IMG/VR virus record: IMGVR_UViG_3300007513_002281
Location: 46,044 to 110,043 of that record
Source of the DNA: a virus
DNA length: 64,000 nucleotides
Strand: one strand, 5' to 3'
Shown here one piece after another: positions 34,926 through 42,278 of this stretch (positions are counted from its first letter, which is position 1; each line of letters opens with the position of its first letter). The translations under genes and the position numbers were made by a program. Under the pieces are notes generated by a model. It made no database searches, had not been told where the DNA came from, and worked only from the letters and a program-made list of their open reading frames with translations.

Positions 34926-35684
34926 ATGCAATCAATAAGCACTTATTTCAAAGACGTCTCTAGAACTACACTATTAACAAGAGAGGAAGAGGTTTCCCTT
35001 TCTCAGAGAATTGAGCAAGGAGACGAAGAAGCCCGAAGGGTTATGATTGAGTCAAACCTTAGACTTGCAATTAGCATTGCTAAGAGGTACTATAAGAGTG
35101 GCTGCTCTTTGGAAGATCTAATTCAAGAGTCGAATATTGGACTTATGAAGGCTGTTGAAAAATTTGACTGGCGTCGTGGATTTAAATTCTCGACATACGC
35201 AAGCTGGTGGATCAGACAGTCTATCTGTCGTCACATTAGCACACACAGAAACACTGTCAGAGTTCCTTCGCACGCATCATCTCTAGCATCTAAGATTAGA
35301 AAATTGACTGCTGAATATGAGGATGAGTTTAACCAGAAACCGAGTAACTCGGAGATTGCAGAGATCCTTGGGATTACTGAAAAGATGGTCAAGGCAAGTA
35401 TTGAATCAATGAAGCTTCAGTATATGACCTCTATTCACGCTACTGTTGGAAATGATGAAAATAGCAGACAGGTAATTGAGATGATCTCTGACGACACATA
35501 CAAGACACCCGATGAGATAATGGATCACGAGAAGATGATGAATGTGATCAAGTCCTGTCTTAGCAAGCTTTCCTCTAGAGAGGAGCAGATTCTAAGGCTT
35601 AGATTTGGTATCACAGATGAGTTTAGCGATACTGAAGAGTTTGATGTTGATGAAGAAGAAATTTACACTGAGATAGGAGAATAG
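34926..35684 (+). CDS. Sigma-70 family factor lacking region 4.2
   Basis: A 252-residue sigma factor. Region 1.2 opens the protein (YFKDVSRTTLLTREEEVSLSQRIEQGD); region 2 is well conserved (NLRLAISIAKRYY, LEDLIQESNIGLMKAVEKFD, FSTYASWWIRQSICR), so -10 recognition should be intact. Region 3 and the region 4.1 helix (LSSREEQILRLRFGI) follow. The protein then ends in an acidic tail (DTEEFDVDEEEIYTEIGE) and TAG, without the region 4.2 helix-turn-helix that reads the -35. A 4.2-like domain is encoded in the same frame from 35688. It may direct RNA polymerase to phage promoters together with that protein. Confidence 0.88.
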   Translation: MQSISTYFKDVSRTTLLTREEEVSLSQRIEQGDEEARRVMIESNLRLAISIAKRYYKSGCSLEDLIQESNIGLMKAVEKFDWRRGFKFSTYASWWIRQSICRHISTHRNTVRVPSHASSLASKIRKLTAEYEDEFNQKPSNSEIAEILGITEKMVKASIESMKLQYMTSIHATVGNDENSRQVIEMISDDTYKTPDEIMDHEKMMNVIKSCLSKLSSREEQILRLRFGITDEFSDTEEFDVDEEEIYTEIGE

Positions 35685-35687
35685 ATC

Positions 35688-35966
35688 ATGTCAATGCCAT
35701 TAGGATTTAAATCAGAGCACGGTTATGCAACTGTTAGGTCAAACGAGGGTGGGCTGGGATATCGAGAGATTGCAGAGGCTATGACAGAAAGAGGGTTTAA
35801 GATGAATCACTCTACTGCTAGAAATGTATTCCTCGCAGCTATGGAAAAGATTGCATTTAATGTATGTAACTTTTATGATTGTGATACGGGCAATGATAAT
35901 CTAAAGCGGGTTTCATCTGATCCTAGATTTCAATCAGGCGTCTTAGATGTCCTAAAGACAATTTAA
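35688..35966 (+). CDS. Sigma region 4.2-like helix-turn-helix protein
   Basis: A 92-residue protein in the same frame as the sigma factor, separated by TAG and one codon. GGAG eight bases before its ATG supports independent translation. LGYREIAEAMTERGFKMNHS then TARNVFLAAMEKIAFNV matches the shape of sigma 4.2 (xxEIAExx-turn-recognition helix-KAxxKL). It may bind the beta flap and the -35 element in place of the missing region, in the manner of T4 gp33 with gp55, or be joined by amber readthrough. Confidence 0.68.
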   Translation: MSMPLGFKSEHGYATVRSNEGGLGYREIAEAMTERGFKMNHSTARNVFLAAMEKIAFNVCNFYDCDTGNDNLKRVSSDPRFQSGVLDVLKTI

Positions 35967-35976
35967 TAAGAATAAA

Positions 35977-36273
35977 ATGAAATCTCTGGCCTTTATATTT
36001 GACTCACTCGAAAACTTGACACAGCAGACAATGCTTCTCGAGGCATGCGGCTGGGATGAAGATAGGGCTAATTCTCTATTTGAAAAAGCCTCTGAAGTAA
36101 TGATTGAGATCTTCAACTCTGCTAGTTGTAAAAGCTGGGAAGATTTCAAGTATAGAATCGGTGAATCTCTTTCAGAAGATTTCAATACTGATGAGGTAAT
36201 CACTATGTTAAAGATTGTGGATGGTATAGCAGAGAAAAGTCAGTTTATTCCTGATAGCTCATATGAAAACTAA
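35977..36273 (+). CDS. Unrecognised acidic helical protein
   Basis: A 98-residue protein with many Glu/Asp and a helical pattern. No family recognised. It ends within the next gene (11-base overlap). Confidence 0.55.
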   Translation: MKSLAFIFDSLENLTQQTMLLEACGWDEDRANSLFEKASEVMIEIFNSASCKSWEDFKYRIGESLSEDFNTDEVITMLKIVDGIAEKSQFIPDSSYEN

Positions 36274-36463
36274 AGCAATCTCACAAAACTCTAAGCACGG
36301 TAAGGGCAGGTCGGATCTTCCGGGATTTCTTGTTAAGCATGTTGATGACAACAGCTTCGGAATCCTAATCAGTCAAGACGATAATCACTCAGAGTTTTGG
36401 AAGGTTTTTTCATCAAATGGAATTGTTACCTGGTACAAGCCTAAGTGCGAAATACTTACTTAA
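36263..36463 (+). CDS. Small SH3-like protein
   Basis: A 66-residue protein. LPGFLVKHVDDNSFGILISQD and FWKVFSSNGIVTWYKPKCEIL form the five-strand pattern of the small beta-barrel group repeated in the window (GDLV family), with FLV in place of GDLV. Function unknown. Confidence 0.5.
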   Translation: MKTKAISQNSKHGKGRSDLPGFLVKHVDDNSFGILISQDDNHSEFWKVFSSNGIVTWYKPKCEILT

Positions 36464-36466
36464 GTA

Positions 36467-36712
36467 ATGAAGCACCCATTATCTCAAAACGGTACGTTGC
36501 TAGATTTTGAAAGTGGTCGAATAATTTTATCATTCGAAAGAATTTCTATAGAATTTGCCATCGAGGAGTTTCTGGAGTTTTGTGAGCTTGTTGACGAAAC
36601 GCGTCTTTCTGTTTTAAATGATCCTGACTTTGTAGTCGGAACTTACGATGATGAGAATGGCGAGAAAAAAGAAATTTTACTTATGAAGCCAGAAGATGAA
36701 GATTACAACTAG
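36467..36712 (+). CDS. Unrecognised acidic protein
   Basis: An 81-residue acidic protein with strands at the N-terminus and a helix (IEFAIEEFLEFCELV). No family recognised. Its stop codon lies inside a 10-bp inverted repeat (36708-36738). Confidence 0.55.
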   Translation: MKHPLSQNGTLLDFESGRIILSFERISIEFAIEEFLEFCELVDETRLSVLNDPDFVVGTYDDENGEKKEILLMKPEDEDYN

Positions 36713-36738
36713 TCATAATACTTATAACTATGACTAGT
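36708..36738. repeat. 10-bp inverted repeat, operator or hairpin
   Basis: ACTAGTCATA (36708-36717) and TATGACTAGT (36729-36738) are perfect inverted arms around 11 bases. There is no T-run, so it is not a simple terminator. It ends 13 bases before the start at 36752 and could be an operator, RNA hairpin or processing site. Confidence 0.5.
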
Positions 36739-36751
36739 ATTAGGAGATCAA

Positions 36752-37186
36752 ATGGGTACCGAGTATAAAAATCCTGGACCAAATTTTACACCAGCCTATC
36801 AGCTATCTGGTGTTCCCTTTGTTACATCGTCTGCCAGTGAGCATATTAATGCTACACCGGTGGAAATTACTTTTCCATATGTGACACGATTTTTTGACGT
36901 AACTAACTTGTCAACAAATCCGATGAGAATTGGATTTAGTGAAAATGGTATTAATGGAAGAGCAGAAGCTGAAGATAAGACAAATTTAAGAAATCACTAT
37001 TTTATACTTTCTGGAACAACATCAACTGGGAGACTTGAGCTAAGATGTAAGAGCGTCTTCTTTAGGGCAGATATAAATGCAAATAAAGTTGGGTTTAGCC
37101 TGGTTGCTGGTCTTACGGGAATAGAGCAATTCCCGCCACTTACCGGTACGTTTCAGACTACAGCTAGCTTTAAGGGAATCGGTTAG
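36752..37186 (+). CDS. Beta-rich structural-type protein
   Basis: A 144-residue protein with TAGGAG upstream. It begins MGTEYKNPGPNFTPAYQLSG and continues with many beta strands (ITFPYVTRFFDVTNLS, YFILSGTTSTGRLELRC, VFFRADI). The style is that of small phage head- or tail-decoration proteins. No signal peptide. Assignment is by composition and pattern only. Confidence 0.6.
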   Translation: MGTEYKNPGPNFTPAYQLSGVPFVTSSASEHINATPVEITFPYVTRFFDVTNLSTNPMRIGFSENGINGRAEAEDKTNLRNHYFILSGTTSTGRLELRCKSVFFRADINANKVGFSLVAGLTGIEQFPPLTGTFQTTASFKGIG

Positions 37187-37218
37187 ATTCTTTTTTAAAA
37201 GAAGATAGGCCTAGGGTT

Positions 37219-37224
37219 TATAAT
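37219..37224 (+). promoter_or_regulatory. -10 element with start codon at transcription start
   Basis: TATAAT at 37219-37224 is followed after seven bases by the ATG at 37232. No GTGTAA -35 element is seen at the usual distance. The message may be leaderless. Confidence 0.45.
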
Positions 37225-37231
37225 TAATTCT

Positions 37232-37990
37232 ATGGAACACTCTAAAAGCGACATTCAGAAGCAGCTAAGTTATCTTCTTCCTAAAGACAGCCTTGATCCG
37301 CTTGTCTGGTCAGAAGATGACAGTCTTCTTCCAGATGTTCGAGAATCTCTATTAAAAATAGCAGATGAGTTTATGGAATTTTTAGAGATCGATGTTCCAT
37401 CTGAAGGGTTTATTCTTATTGGAAGCTTAGCAAATTATAACTACACTTCATTTAGTGATATAGACTTGCATGTGCTAATAGACTTCGAGGCTGTTGATGA
37501 AAATCAAGATCTTGTCAGAGAATACATGATGGCCAAGAAGTCTCTCTGGAATAATAGACACGATATAATGGTCAAGGGTCATGAAGTTGAACTATATCCT
37601 CAGAGTATTAGCTTAGAATATCATTCTACAGGTGCCTATGATATTCTCAAAGATGAGTGGATTAGTAAGCCGACTAAGATAGAAGCTGATGTAGATGTTC
37701 TTGCTGTAAAGAAAAAAGTAAAATCTTTAATGAATAAGATTGAGAAAGCTCTTGAATCTGATGATAGACTCGAAGATCTGGCAGTGCTTAAGTCAAAGAT
37801 AAATAAGATGAGACAGTCTGGCCTTGAGAGATCTGGAGAGTTCTCTGTAGAAAATCTTGCATTTAAGATCTTAAGAAGAAACGGCTATATTGATAAGATA
37901 TATAAAACTAGTCGAAGAGATTATGATAAATCTCTAAGTCTTCAGCAAGAGTCATTAATTAGAAATTATATTAAATTTCTTATTTTTTAA
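37232..37990 (+). CDS. Nucleotidyltransferase-fold protein
   Basis: A 252-residue protein. ILIGSLANYNYTSFSDIDLHVLID (about residues 67-90) is the GS...DxD signature of a Pol-beta-type nucleotidyltransferase, and EVELYPQ near 124 gives a third acidic residue. A basic helical C-terminus follows, with several Lys/Arg runs. Related phage proteins are usually of unknown substrate. No ribosome-binding site is available if transcription starts at 37231-37232. Confidence 0.7.
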   Translation: MEHSKSDIQKQLSYLLPKDSLDPLVWSEDDSLLPDVRESLLKIADEFMEFLEIDVPSEGFILIGSLANYNYTSFSDIDLHVLIDFEAVDENQDLVREYMMAKKSLWNNRHDIMVKGHEVELYPQSISLEYHSTGAYDILKDEWISKPTKIEADVDVLAVKKKVKSLMNKIEKALESDDRLEDLAVLKSKINKMRQSGLERSGEFSVENLAFKILRRNGYIDKIYKTSRRDYDKSLSLQQESLIRNYIKFLIF

Positions 37991-38072
37991 TATAGATTTT
38001 ATAAAAAATCATATTTTTTTATATAATCTTTTGAATCCAAAATATAGCTTAATTTAAATGAGCGAGGAAAGA

Positions 38073-38552
38073 ATGTCAAAAAATCTATTAACACAAGAAG
38101 GCTACAATAGCCTATTCGAGAAGCTTAGAGTTCTTAAGTCCGTAGATAGAAAGAACGTTTCTAAGGAGATTGAGGTCGCCAGGGAGCATGGTGATATAAG
38201 CGAAAATGCCGAATACTCCTATGCAAAAGAAAAGCAAGCCCTTATTGAATCTAAGATCGCTAAAATAGAATCACACCTAGCAAACTCTGAAATTATAACA
38301 AAAAATATGATAAATACAGACGGTAGCATTGTTTTTGGCTGCTGGGCTCATTTGCTAAATCAAGACACTGATGAAAAGAGAGTTTATAGAATAGTTGGTG
38401 AAACTGAATCTGATATCAAAGGCGGAAAGATAAGCTATAAGACACCTTTTGCTAGAGAGATAATTGGCAGAAAAGCAGGTGATGAAGTTGAGTTTGTCAC
38501 ACCAAAGGGTGAGGAGCAATATTGGGAAGTTGTCAATGTCACTTATGAATAA
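38073..38552 (+). CDS. greA: Transcription elongation factor GreA
   Basis: A 159-residue protein, matching GreA length (158). The N-terminal coiled coil carries the acidic tip (GDISENAEYSYAKE near residues 39-52) that enters the RNA polymerase secondary channel and stimulates cleavage of backtracked RNA. The C-terminal FKBP-like domain includes REIIGRKAGDEVEFVTPKGE. ATG 38073 is chosen because GAGGA lies just upstream; 38058 has no site. A phage-encoded GreA could adapt host polymerase to phage transcription, as may the nearby sigma factor. Confidence 0.93.
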   Translation: MSKNLLTQEGYNSLFEKLRVLKSVDRKNVSKEIEVAREHGDISENAEYSYAKEKQALIESKIAKIESHLANSEIITKNMINTDGSIVFGCWAHLLNQDTDEKRVYRIVGETESDIKGGKISYKTPFAREIIGRKAGDEVEFVTPKGEEQYWEVVNVTYE

Positions 38553-38564
38553 AGGAATAATAAG

Positions 38565-38750
38565 ATGAAAAAAGAAGAAATCAACCAGGTAATTAACTTA
38601 AGAGAATATGTCATTAAAAGCTATAACAGCCTTGATGGCGGAACCGCACCAGGAACTTCTATCATAAAGCAGGCTAAGGTTGCTATCACATATGAGACTT
38701 TAATTAAAATGATTGATGACATTTTGAAAGAGCACGTTAGCTTTTCATAA
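38565..38750 (+). CDS. Unrecognised small protein
   Basis: A 61-residue protein after greA, 12 bases apart and probably co-transcribed. A helical protein with a Gly/Thr loop (DGGTAPGTS). No family recognised. Confidence 0.55.
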   Translation: MKKEEINQVINLREYVIKSYNSLDGGTAPGTSIIKQAKVAITYETLIKMIDDILKEHVSFS

Positions 38751-38830
38751 ATTGAAATAAAAAAATCTTAAAAATTTCAACTCAAACCCTCCAAAGGTGC
38801 ATATGTATTTTTGTGGGGGTTTACGATTAA

Positions 38831-38850
38831 GGGCCCCCAGGGGGCTTTTA
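38831..38850 (+). terminator. Possible weak terminator
   Basis: GGGCCCCCAGGGGGC followed by TTTT can form a GC-rich hairpin just upstream of the lipoprotein gene. The loop is tight, so the stem is effectively short. It might end the greA transcript. Confidence 0.4.
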
Positions 38851-38854
38851 AATT

Positions 38855-39850
38855 GTGATAAGATTACTTCTTCTCTTTCTGCTTTGCTCATGTGTTAATA
38901 CCGATTATATGGTGGTCGGAGGTGGAACTGGAGAAACAGAGGTTATCACTATCTATGAAGAGGTTGAGGTTCCCATATACATTTATGAGGAAGTCCCAAC
39001 AGATCCAGGCGAAATCTGGATAGATTCTTTTATACAGCCCATGTCTGTTGACGGCGTTGATATCCTTTGGGTCATTGATACCTCTGGGTCAATGAATAGA
39101 TACGATGCAGAGCTGATGTCTGGAATTGAAGCTATGATGCTTGCTCTTCCCGATTCAGGCTGGCGACTTGCGATGATGTCAAATGACCCAGGAGCAGCCT
39201 CAATTGAATCACAGTTCCCTCTTGTTCCGGGAGATGATGTTGCAGATGCAGAGGCGATGTATCAAAACATGGGTCGAGGACATAGAGAAGAGGGATTTGA
39301 TGCTTCTTACGAGTATATTGTAAATAATACCTATGCTCAAACCTGGCTGAGATATGACTCTGCCTTGCTGGTCGTGTTTGTATCAGATGAAGAAGAGCAA
39401 AGCGATGATCACTTTCCGGTAGTTGGTGACTATATAGACTGGTATTCTCAACAGAGAAATGGATCTTCCTTTTTATCAAGTATCATCAATGTAGACCCAT
39501 CAGTCTCTCTTTGCAATACAAATGCATACAACAATGGTGACAGATACGAGGAGGCTACAAGCTATTTCGGAGGTCAGATTGTTGATATATGCTCTGAAGA
39601 CTGGAGCGCTGGTGTTATAGATGCAGCCTCTAGGCTGGAGCCGTATGAATATCTTGAACTAACGTATGAGCCCATTGAAGAATCGATTAGGGTTTTCATA
39701 GATGGTTCTCTAGATTACGACTGGTACTATTCCTCGACAGATAACACAGTCTACTTTACTATTATGCCTGGTGGGAATGAGCTAGTTGAAATTGGATACA
39801 GATATTTTCCACCTTCAGAAAGCGGAGACACCGGTGATACGGGCATCTGA
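38855..39850 (+). CDS. Lipoprotein with von Willebrand factor A domain
   Basis: A 331-residue protein starting GTG. The N-terminus MIRLLLLFLLCSC is a short signal with a lipobox-like Cys, so it is probably lipidated and on the cell or outer membrane. A VWA domain begins near residue 70: VIDTSGSMN is the MIDAS DxSxS motif and FVSDEEEQS the later Asp segment. A beta domain (LTYEPIEESIRVFIDG) follows, and the protein ends SGDTGDTGI. VWA lipoproteins with Asp-Thr-Gly tails are common in Myxococcota-like bacteria, suggesting transfer from a host. It could alter the host surface or exclude other phages. Confidence 0.75.
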   Translation: MIRLLLLFLLCSCVNTDYMVVGGGTGETEVITIYEEVEVPIYIYEEVPTDPGEIWIDSFIQPMSVDGVDILWVIDTSGSMNRYDAELMSGIEAMMLALPDSGWRLAMMSNDPGAASIESQFPLVPGDDVADAEAMYQNMGRGHREEGFDASYEYIVNNTYAQTWLRYDSALLVVFVSDEEEQSDDHFPVVGDYIDWYSQQRNGSSFLSSIINVDPSVSLCNTNAYNNGDRYEEATSYFGGQIVDICSEDWSAGVIDAASRLEPYEYLELTYEPIEESIRVFIDGSLDYDWYYSSTDNTVYFTIMPGGNELVEIGYRYFPPSESGDTGDTGI

Positions 39851-39992
39851 AATATTTTGGTCAGTAATTTTTACAACAAATCTTGTTGTTATGATTAATT
39901 GCATTATTCAAGATAAAGAGATGGGAATATTCCTCTCCGGGTTTGGGTTACTGATGTCGCTTTATATGACGACTAGAGAAAAGCAAGAATAG
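39834..39992 (+). CDS. Small two-helix membrane protein
   Basis: About 52 residues from GTG 39834, five bases after GGAG; it overlaps the lipoprotein gene by 17 bases. Two transmembrane segments (SVIFTTNLVVMINCII and GIFLSGFGLLMSLYM) with a short acidic/basic linker. No family recognised. Coupling to the VWA lipoprotein suggests a joint membrane role. Confidence 0.55.
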   Translation: MIRASEIFWSVIFTTNLVVMINCIIQDKEMGIFLSGFGLLMSLYMTTREKQE

Positions 39993-39999
39993 CATAATA

Positions 40000-40028
40000 G
40001 TGTAAAGCCTATCACGCATCTATATAAT
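40000..40028 (+). promoter_or_regulatory. Promoter, GTGTAA-17-TATAAT, for tRNA region
   Basis: GTGTAA (40000-40005), 17-base spacer and TATAAT (40023-40028). It lies just upstream of the tRNA fragment and tRNA-Leu. Confidence 0.7.
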
Positions 40029-40039
40029 TAAAACACTTG

Positions 40040-40075
40040 GCCCATTGGTGTAGCTGGTAGACGCATGGGATTACT
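40040..40075 (+). pseudogene. 5' fragment of a tRNA gene
   Basis: GCCCATT, then GGTGTAGCTGGTAGACGC, looks like an acceptor strand and D-arm of a leucine-type tRNA. After about 36 bases the similarity stops in AT-rich sequence; no T-arm or 3' acceptor strand follows before the intact tRNA-Leu. It may be a relic of recombination near the HNH gene. Confidence 0.45.
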
Positions 40076-40125
40076 ATAATAATGTGTTATACAAGTTTAG
40101 CTTTACTAGTATAATTATTTTAAAT

Positions 40126-40212
40126 GCGGGCATGGTGTAATTGGTAGCCACAACGGGCTTAAAACCCGTTGATCGTATGATCGTCTCGGTTCGAATCCGG
40201 GTGCCCGTACCA
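40126..40212 (+). tRNA. tRNA-Leu (anticodon UAA)
   Basis: An 87-base class II tRNA. Acceptor GCGGGCA pairs with TGCCCGT (first pair G-U). The anticodon stem ACGGG/CCCGT encloses the loop CTTAAAA with anticodon TAA. A long variable arm (TGATCGTATGATCG) and T-loop GGTTCGAATCC follow, with encoded CCA. It reads UUA, useful in an AT-rich phage. Confidence 0.92.
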
Positions 40213-40229
40213 TTTAATAAGGTTCAATT

Positions 40230-40700
40230 ATGGCTTACAGTAAATCAAAATGTAGTGACGAAGAGATCATTGAAGCCTGCCGTGCTGAACTCACGATGGC
40301 AAAAGCTGCAGTTAAATGTGATCTTCATTTTTCGACTTTTAAAAGAAGGGCTATTGGGCTTGGTGTCTATAGACCAAATCAGGGTGGTCAAAACACAAAA
40401 AAAGGGCCCTATAGCACACGAATTCCAACTGAAGAAATATTAAAAGGAAAACACCCATCATATCAAACTTATAAATTAAGATGTCGAATGATAGAAGAAA
40501 ATATATTAGAGTATCTGTGTAACGAATGTGGCATTGATGAATATAACAGAAAGCCAATTTCACTTGAGCTAGATCACATTAATGGTATAAGACATGATCA
40601 TAGATTAGAAAATTTACGATTATTATGTCCTAATTGTCATTCACAGACACCAACATATCGTTTTAAGATGGGTACTGCAAGGAATATAGATGATAATTAA
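40230..40700 (+). CDS. HNH homing-type endonuclease
   Basis: A 156-residue protein. The N-terminal part (residues 8-60) looks like a helix-turn-helix. The C-terminal HNH domain has zinc-type CNECG, LDHINGIRHDHRLENLRLLC and CPNCHSQT segments. Such free-standing nucleases cut near tRNA genes of related phages and spread by recombination. It stands directly downstream of tRNA-Leu, and a damaged tRNA lies 150 bases upstream. Confidence 0.88.
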   Translation: MAYSKSKCSDEEIIEACRAELTMAKAAVKCDLHFSTFKRRAIGLGVYRPNQGGQNTKKGPYSTRIPTEEILKGKHPSYQTYKLRCRMIEENILEYLCNECGIDEYNRKPISLELDHINGIRHDHRLENLRLLCPNCHSQTPTYRFKMGTARNIDDN

Positions 40701-40774
40701 TAATAATTTTTATGCTATAGCGAGAAAAAGAAAACATCTCTCAAACTTGTCGATTATTCTAAATATTTATTCAC

Positions 40775-41275
40775 ATGCACCATCTTAGCTCTCTAGTCTC
40801 AGATTCTCATGAAATCTGGCACACGGGCTCGGGAAATCAGATACGGTTTGAACAGATAATGACTCACATAACATCTCATGCGCTGCTTGGTGGAAGAGTA
40901 TTTATTGGAACAGATAGCATGTTAAGATCTGATTCTTGTGTGTTTGCTACAGCTATCTGTCTTCACGGAAGCACGGGACAGTCTGGCGGAAGATATTTTT
41001 TTAAAAGAGAGACACAAAAAGATAGAGACTATACTAATCTCAATTCTAGAATGCTAAAAGAAGTTCAAGAATCTATTGAGATGGCAGGAAAAATCGTCGA
41101 TTGCTCACCAAGCGCAGACATTGAGATACACATTGATGTTGGAATTAGTGAAAGGTCTAAGACAAGAAATCTTGTTGAGTCTCTAAGGGGCTGGGCTGCA
41201 GCAGCAGGTTTTTCATGTAGAGTAAAGCCTTATGCCTGGGCATCTGCATCTGTTGCAGATAGACATACTAAGTGA
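40775..41275 (+). CDS. RNase H-like fold protein (DUF458/YkuK-like)
   Basis: A 166-residue protein. FIGTDSMLR near residues 43-51 and IEIHIDVGISERSKTRNLVESLRGWAAAAGF near 111-141 match the pattern of the YkuK/DUF458 family, a predicted RNase H-like nuclease with conserved Asp residues. The C-terminal segment RVKPYAWASASVADRHTK is also typical. Substrate unknown; tRNA or RNA processing is possible given the neighbours. Confidence 0.68.
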   Translation: MHHLSSLVSDSHEIWHTGSGNQIRFEQIMTHITSHALLGGRVFIGTDSMLRSDSCVFATAICLHGSTGQSGGRYFFKRETQKDRDYTNLNSRMLKEVQESIEMAGKIVDCSPSADIEIHIDVGISERSKTRNLVESLRGWAAAAGFSCRVKPYAWASASVADRHTK

Positions 41276-41314
41276 GATATATATAAAGTAGCTGCTTCGT
41301 TAAAAGGAGAAAGA

Positions 41315-41734
41315 ATGAGAAGGTCAGAGATAAAAAAGTTTATTAGAGAAATGTGCGGAGAGTCTGATCATTATACAGGAGAAGATTTGCATACACATAT
41401 TAGAGATTCTCTTTCTAGCGGCGCTGCTCCTTTCGTTGATGTAAGTTGCTCAGATAGAAACGGATATGCTGTCGTCTGCGATGTTTTAGATGACCTTAGC
41501 AGGAGAGATTCTCGGTATAGTGTTGATATGGGATTTGAAGGATTTTTTGAAAATGAACTAGGAGAAGATGTTTTTTTTCTTTTTTCAATAGACGAAGTAG
41601 ATCCATCATCTCTTGAGATTCATGACGTAGATGATGAAAGATACGAAGAGCAAATAGATGACTGCAGCTTAAATGAAAAGTTAAGTTTGAGAAGCATAAC
41701 AAGAGACTTCCTTTTAGAAAAAATTGTTGACTAG
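41315..41734 (+). CDS. Tagged acidic protein
   Basis: A 139-residue protein after AAAGGAG. MRRSEIKKFIREMCGES is a clear tag (I-R-E). The rest is acidic, with beta-like and helical segments and no recognised motif. Its isolation between enzymes shows that tag genes are scattered, not only clustered. Confidence 0.68.
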   Translation: MRRSEIKKFIREMCGESDHYTGEDLHTHIRDSLSSGAAPFVDVSCSDRNGYAVVCDVLDDLSRRDSRYSVDMGFEGFFENELGEDVFFLFSIDEVDPSSLEIHDVDDERYEEQIDDCSLNEKLSLRSITRDFLLEKIVD

Positions 41735-41743
41735 TGTGAAATC

Positions 41744-41760
41744 ACTCAATGTTATTGAGT
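41744..41760. repeat. Short inverted repeat
   Basis: ACTCAAT-GTT-ATTGAGT forms a 7-bp hairpin after the tagged gene. No T-run follows; it may stabilise the mRNA end or be a regulatory site. Confidence 0.4.
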
Positions 41761-41797
41761 AAATATTAAATTGATATAGATTCGTAGAGAGGTTTTT

Positions 41798-42127
41798 ATG
41801 ATTAGCACAGATGACTTTCTTAAGACAGTTATAGACAGAGCAGTCAAGAAGGTAATTTGCATGTCACTAGAGATTCCTGAAGATGATTTCAATCCAGGAA
41901 AAGCAGAATACTATGCTGTTTGGAAAAGAAAGATAGTAGGTGACAAATCGCTTTCTAGATTAAAGATACGGCGGGACAGGTACCAAGATTTTTATGATGT
42001 GCCTATGAATCTAATTGAAGACGAGGGTCTTCTTTGGGACGACGTCATAGAATATCTTATTGAACATAGATCTAAAAAGATCTCACCTAAAGATTTTATG
42101 CTAGAGAATAGATTGATCTATTCATAA
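41798..42127 (+). CDS. Unrecognised protein
   Basis: A 109-residue protein preceded by GAGAGG. It has a mixed charge and helical pattern with a central basic region (KIRRDRYQDFYDVP). No family recognised. Followed by the structured RNA region. Confidence 0.6.
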   Translation: MISTDDFLKTVIDRAVKKVICMSLEIPEDDFNPGKAEYYAVWKRKIVGDKSLSRLKIRRDRYQDFYDVPMNLIEDEGLLWDDVIEYLIEHRSKKISPKDFMLENRLIYS

Positions 42128-42148
42128 TTTTAAATATATTATTGACTT

Positions 42149-42262
42149 TCCTGATAGAGCAGCTTGAGAATCCCGCTATAGTCTCGCTGCATAGTCTAAG
42201 AGCGCGGGACTCTTTGTACTGTATCAGGACCCGCAGGGAGGCACGGGGTCACAGGTGTCTCA
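42149..42262 (+). ncRNA. Structured RNA or 5'-UTR element, copy A
   Basis: A 150-base gap without a gene holds nested inverted repeats: TCCTGATA (42149-42156) pairs with TATCAGGA (42222-42229); inside, GAG-TCCCGC pairs with GCGGGACTC (42204-42212) with an AA bulge. Then follows a 32-base element (42231-42262) of which 29 bases recur at 46618. Its GAGGCAC/GTGTCTC stem has a G-U pair where the other copy has G-C. The ribosome-binding site AAGGG of the next gene is only six bases beyond, so it may control that gene's translation; a free-standing RNA is the alternative. Confidence 0.6.
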
Positions 42263-42278
42263 CACTTAAGGGTATGTT

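Noticed and set aside
35682-35684. TAG as a recoded sense codon in the sigma gene
   Set aside because: TAG is used as an ordinary stop elsewhere (for example 3222 and 31961), and a ribosome-binding site precedes the following ATG. General recoding is unlikely; local readthrough is kept open as an option.
40141-40443. 100-codon frame starting inside tRNA-Leu
   Set aside because: It runs through the tRNA and is out of frame with the HNH gene, which has clear motifs.
42149-42278. tRNA, tmRNA or CRISPR repeat in the gap
   Set aside because: No T-arm, acceptor stem, tag-peptide frame or regularly spaced repeats are present. Listed as an unassigned structured RNA instead.
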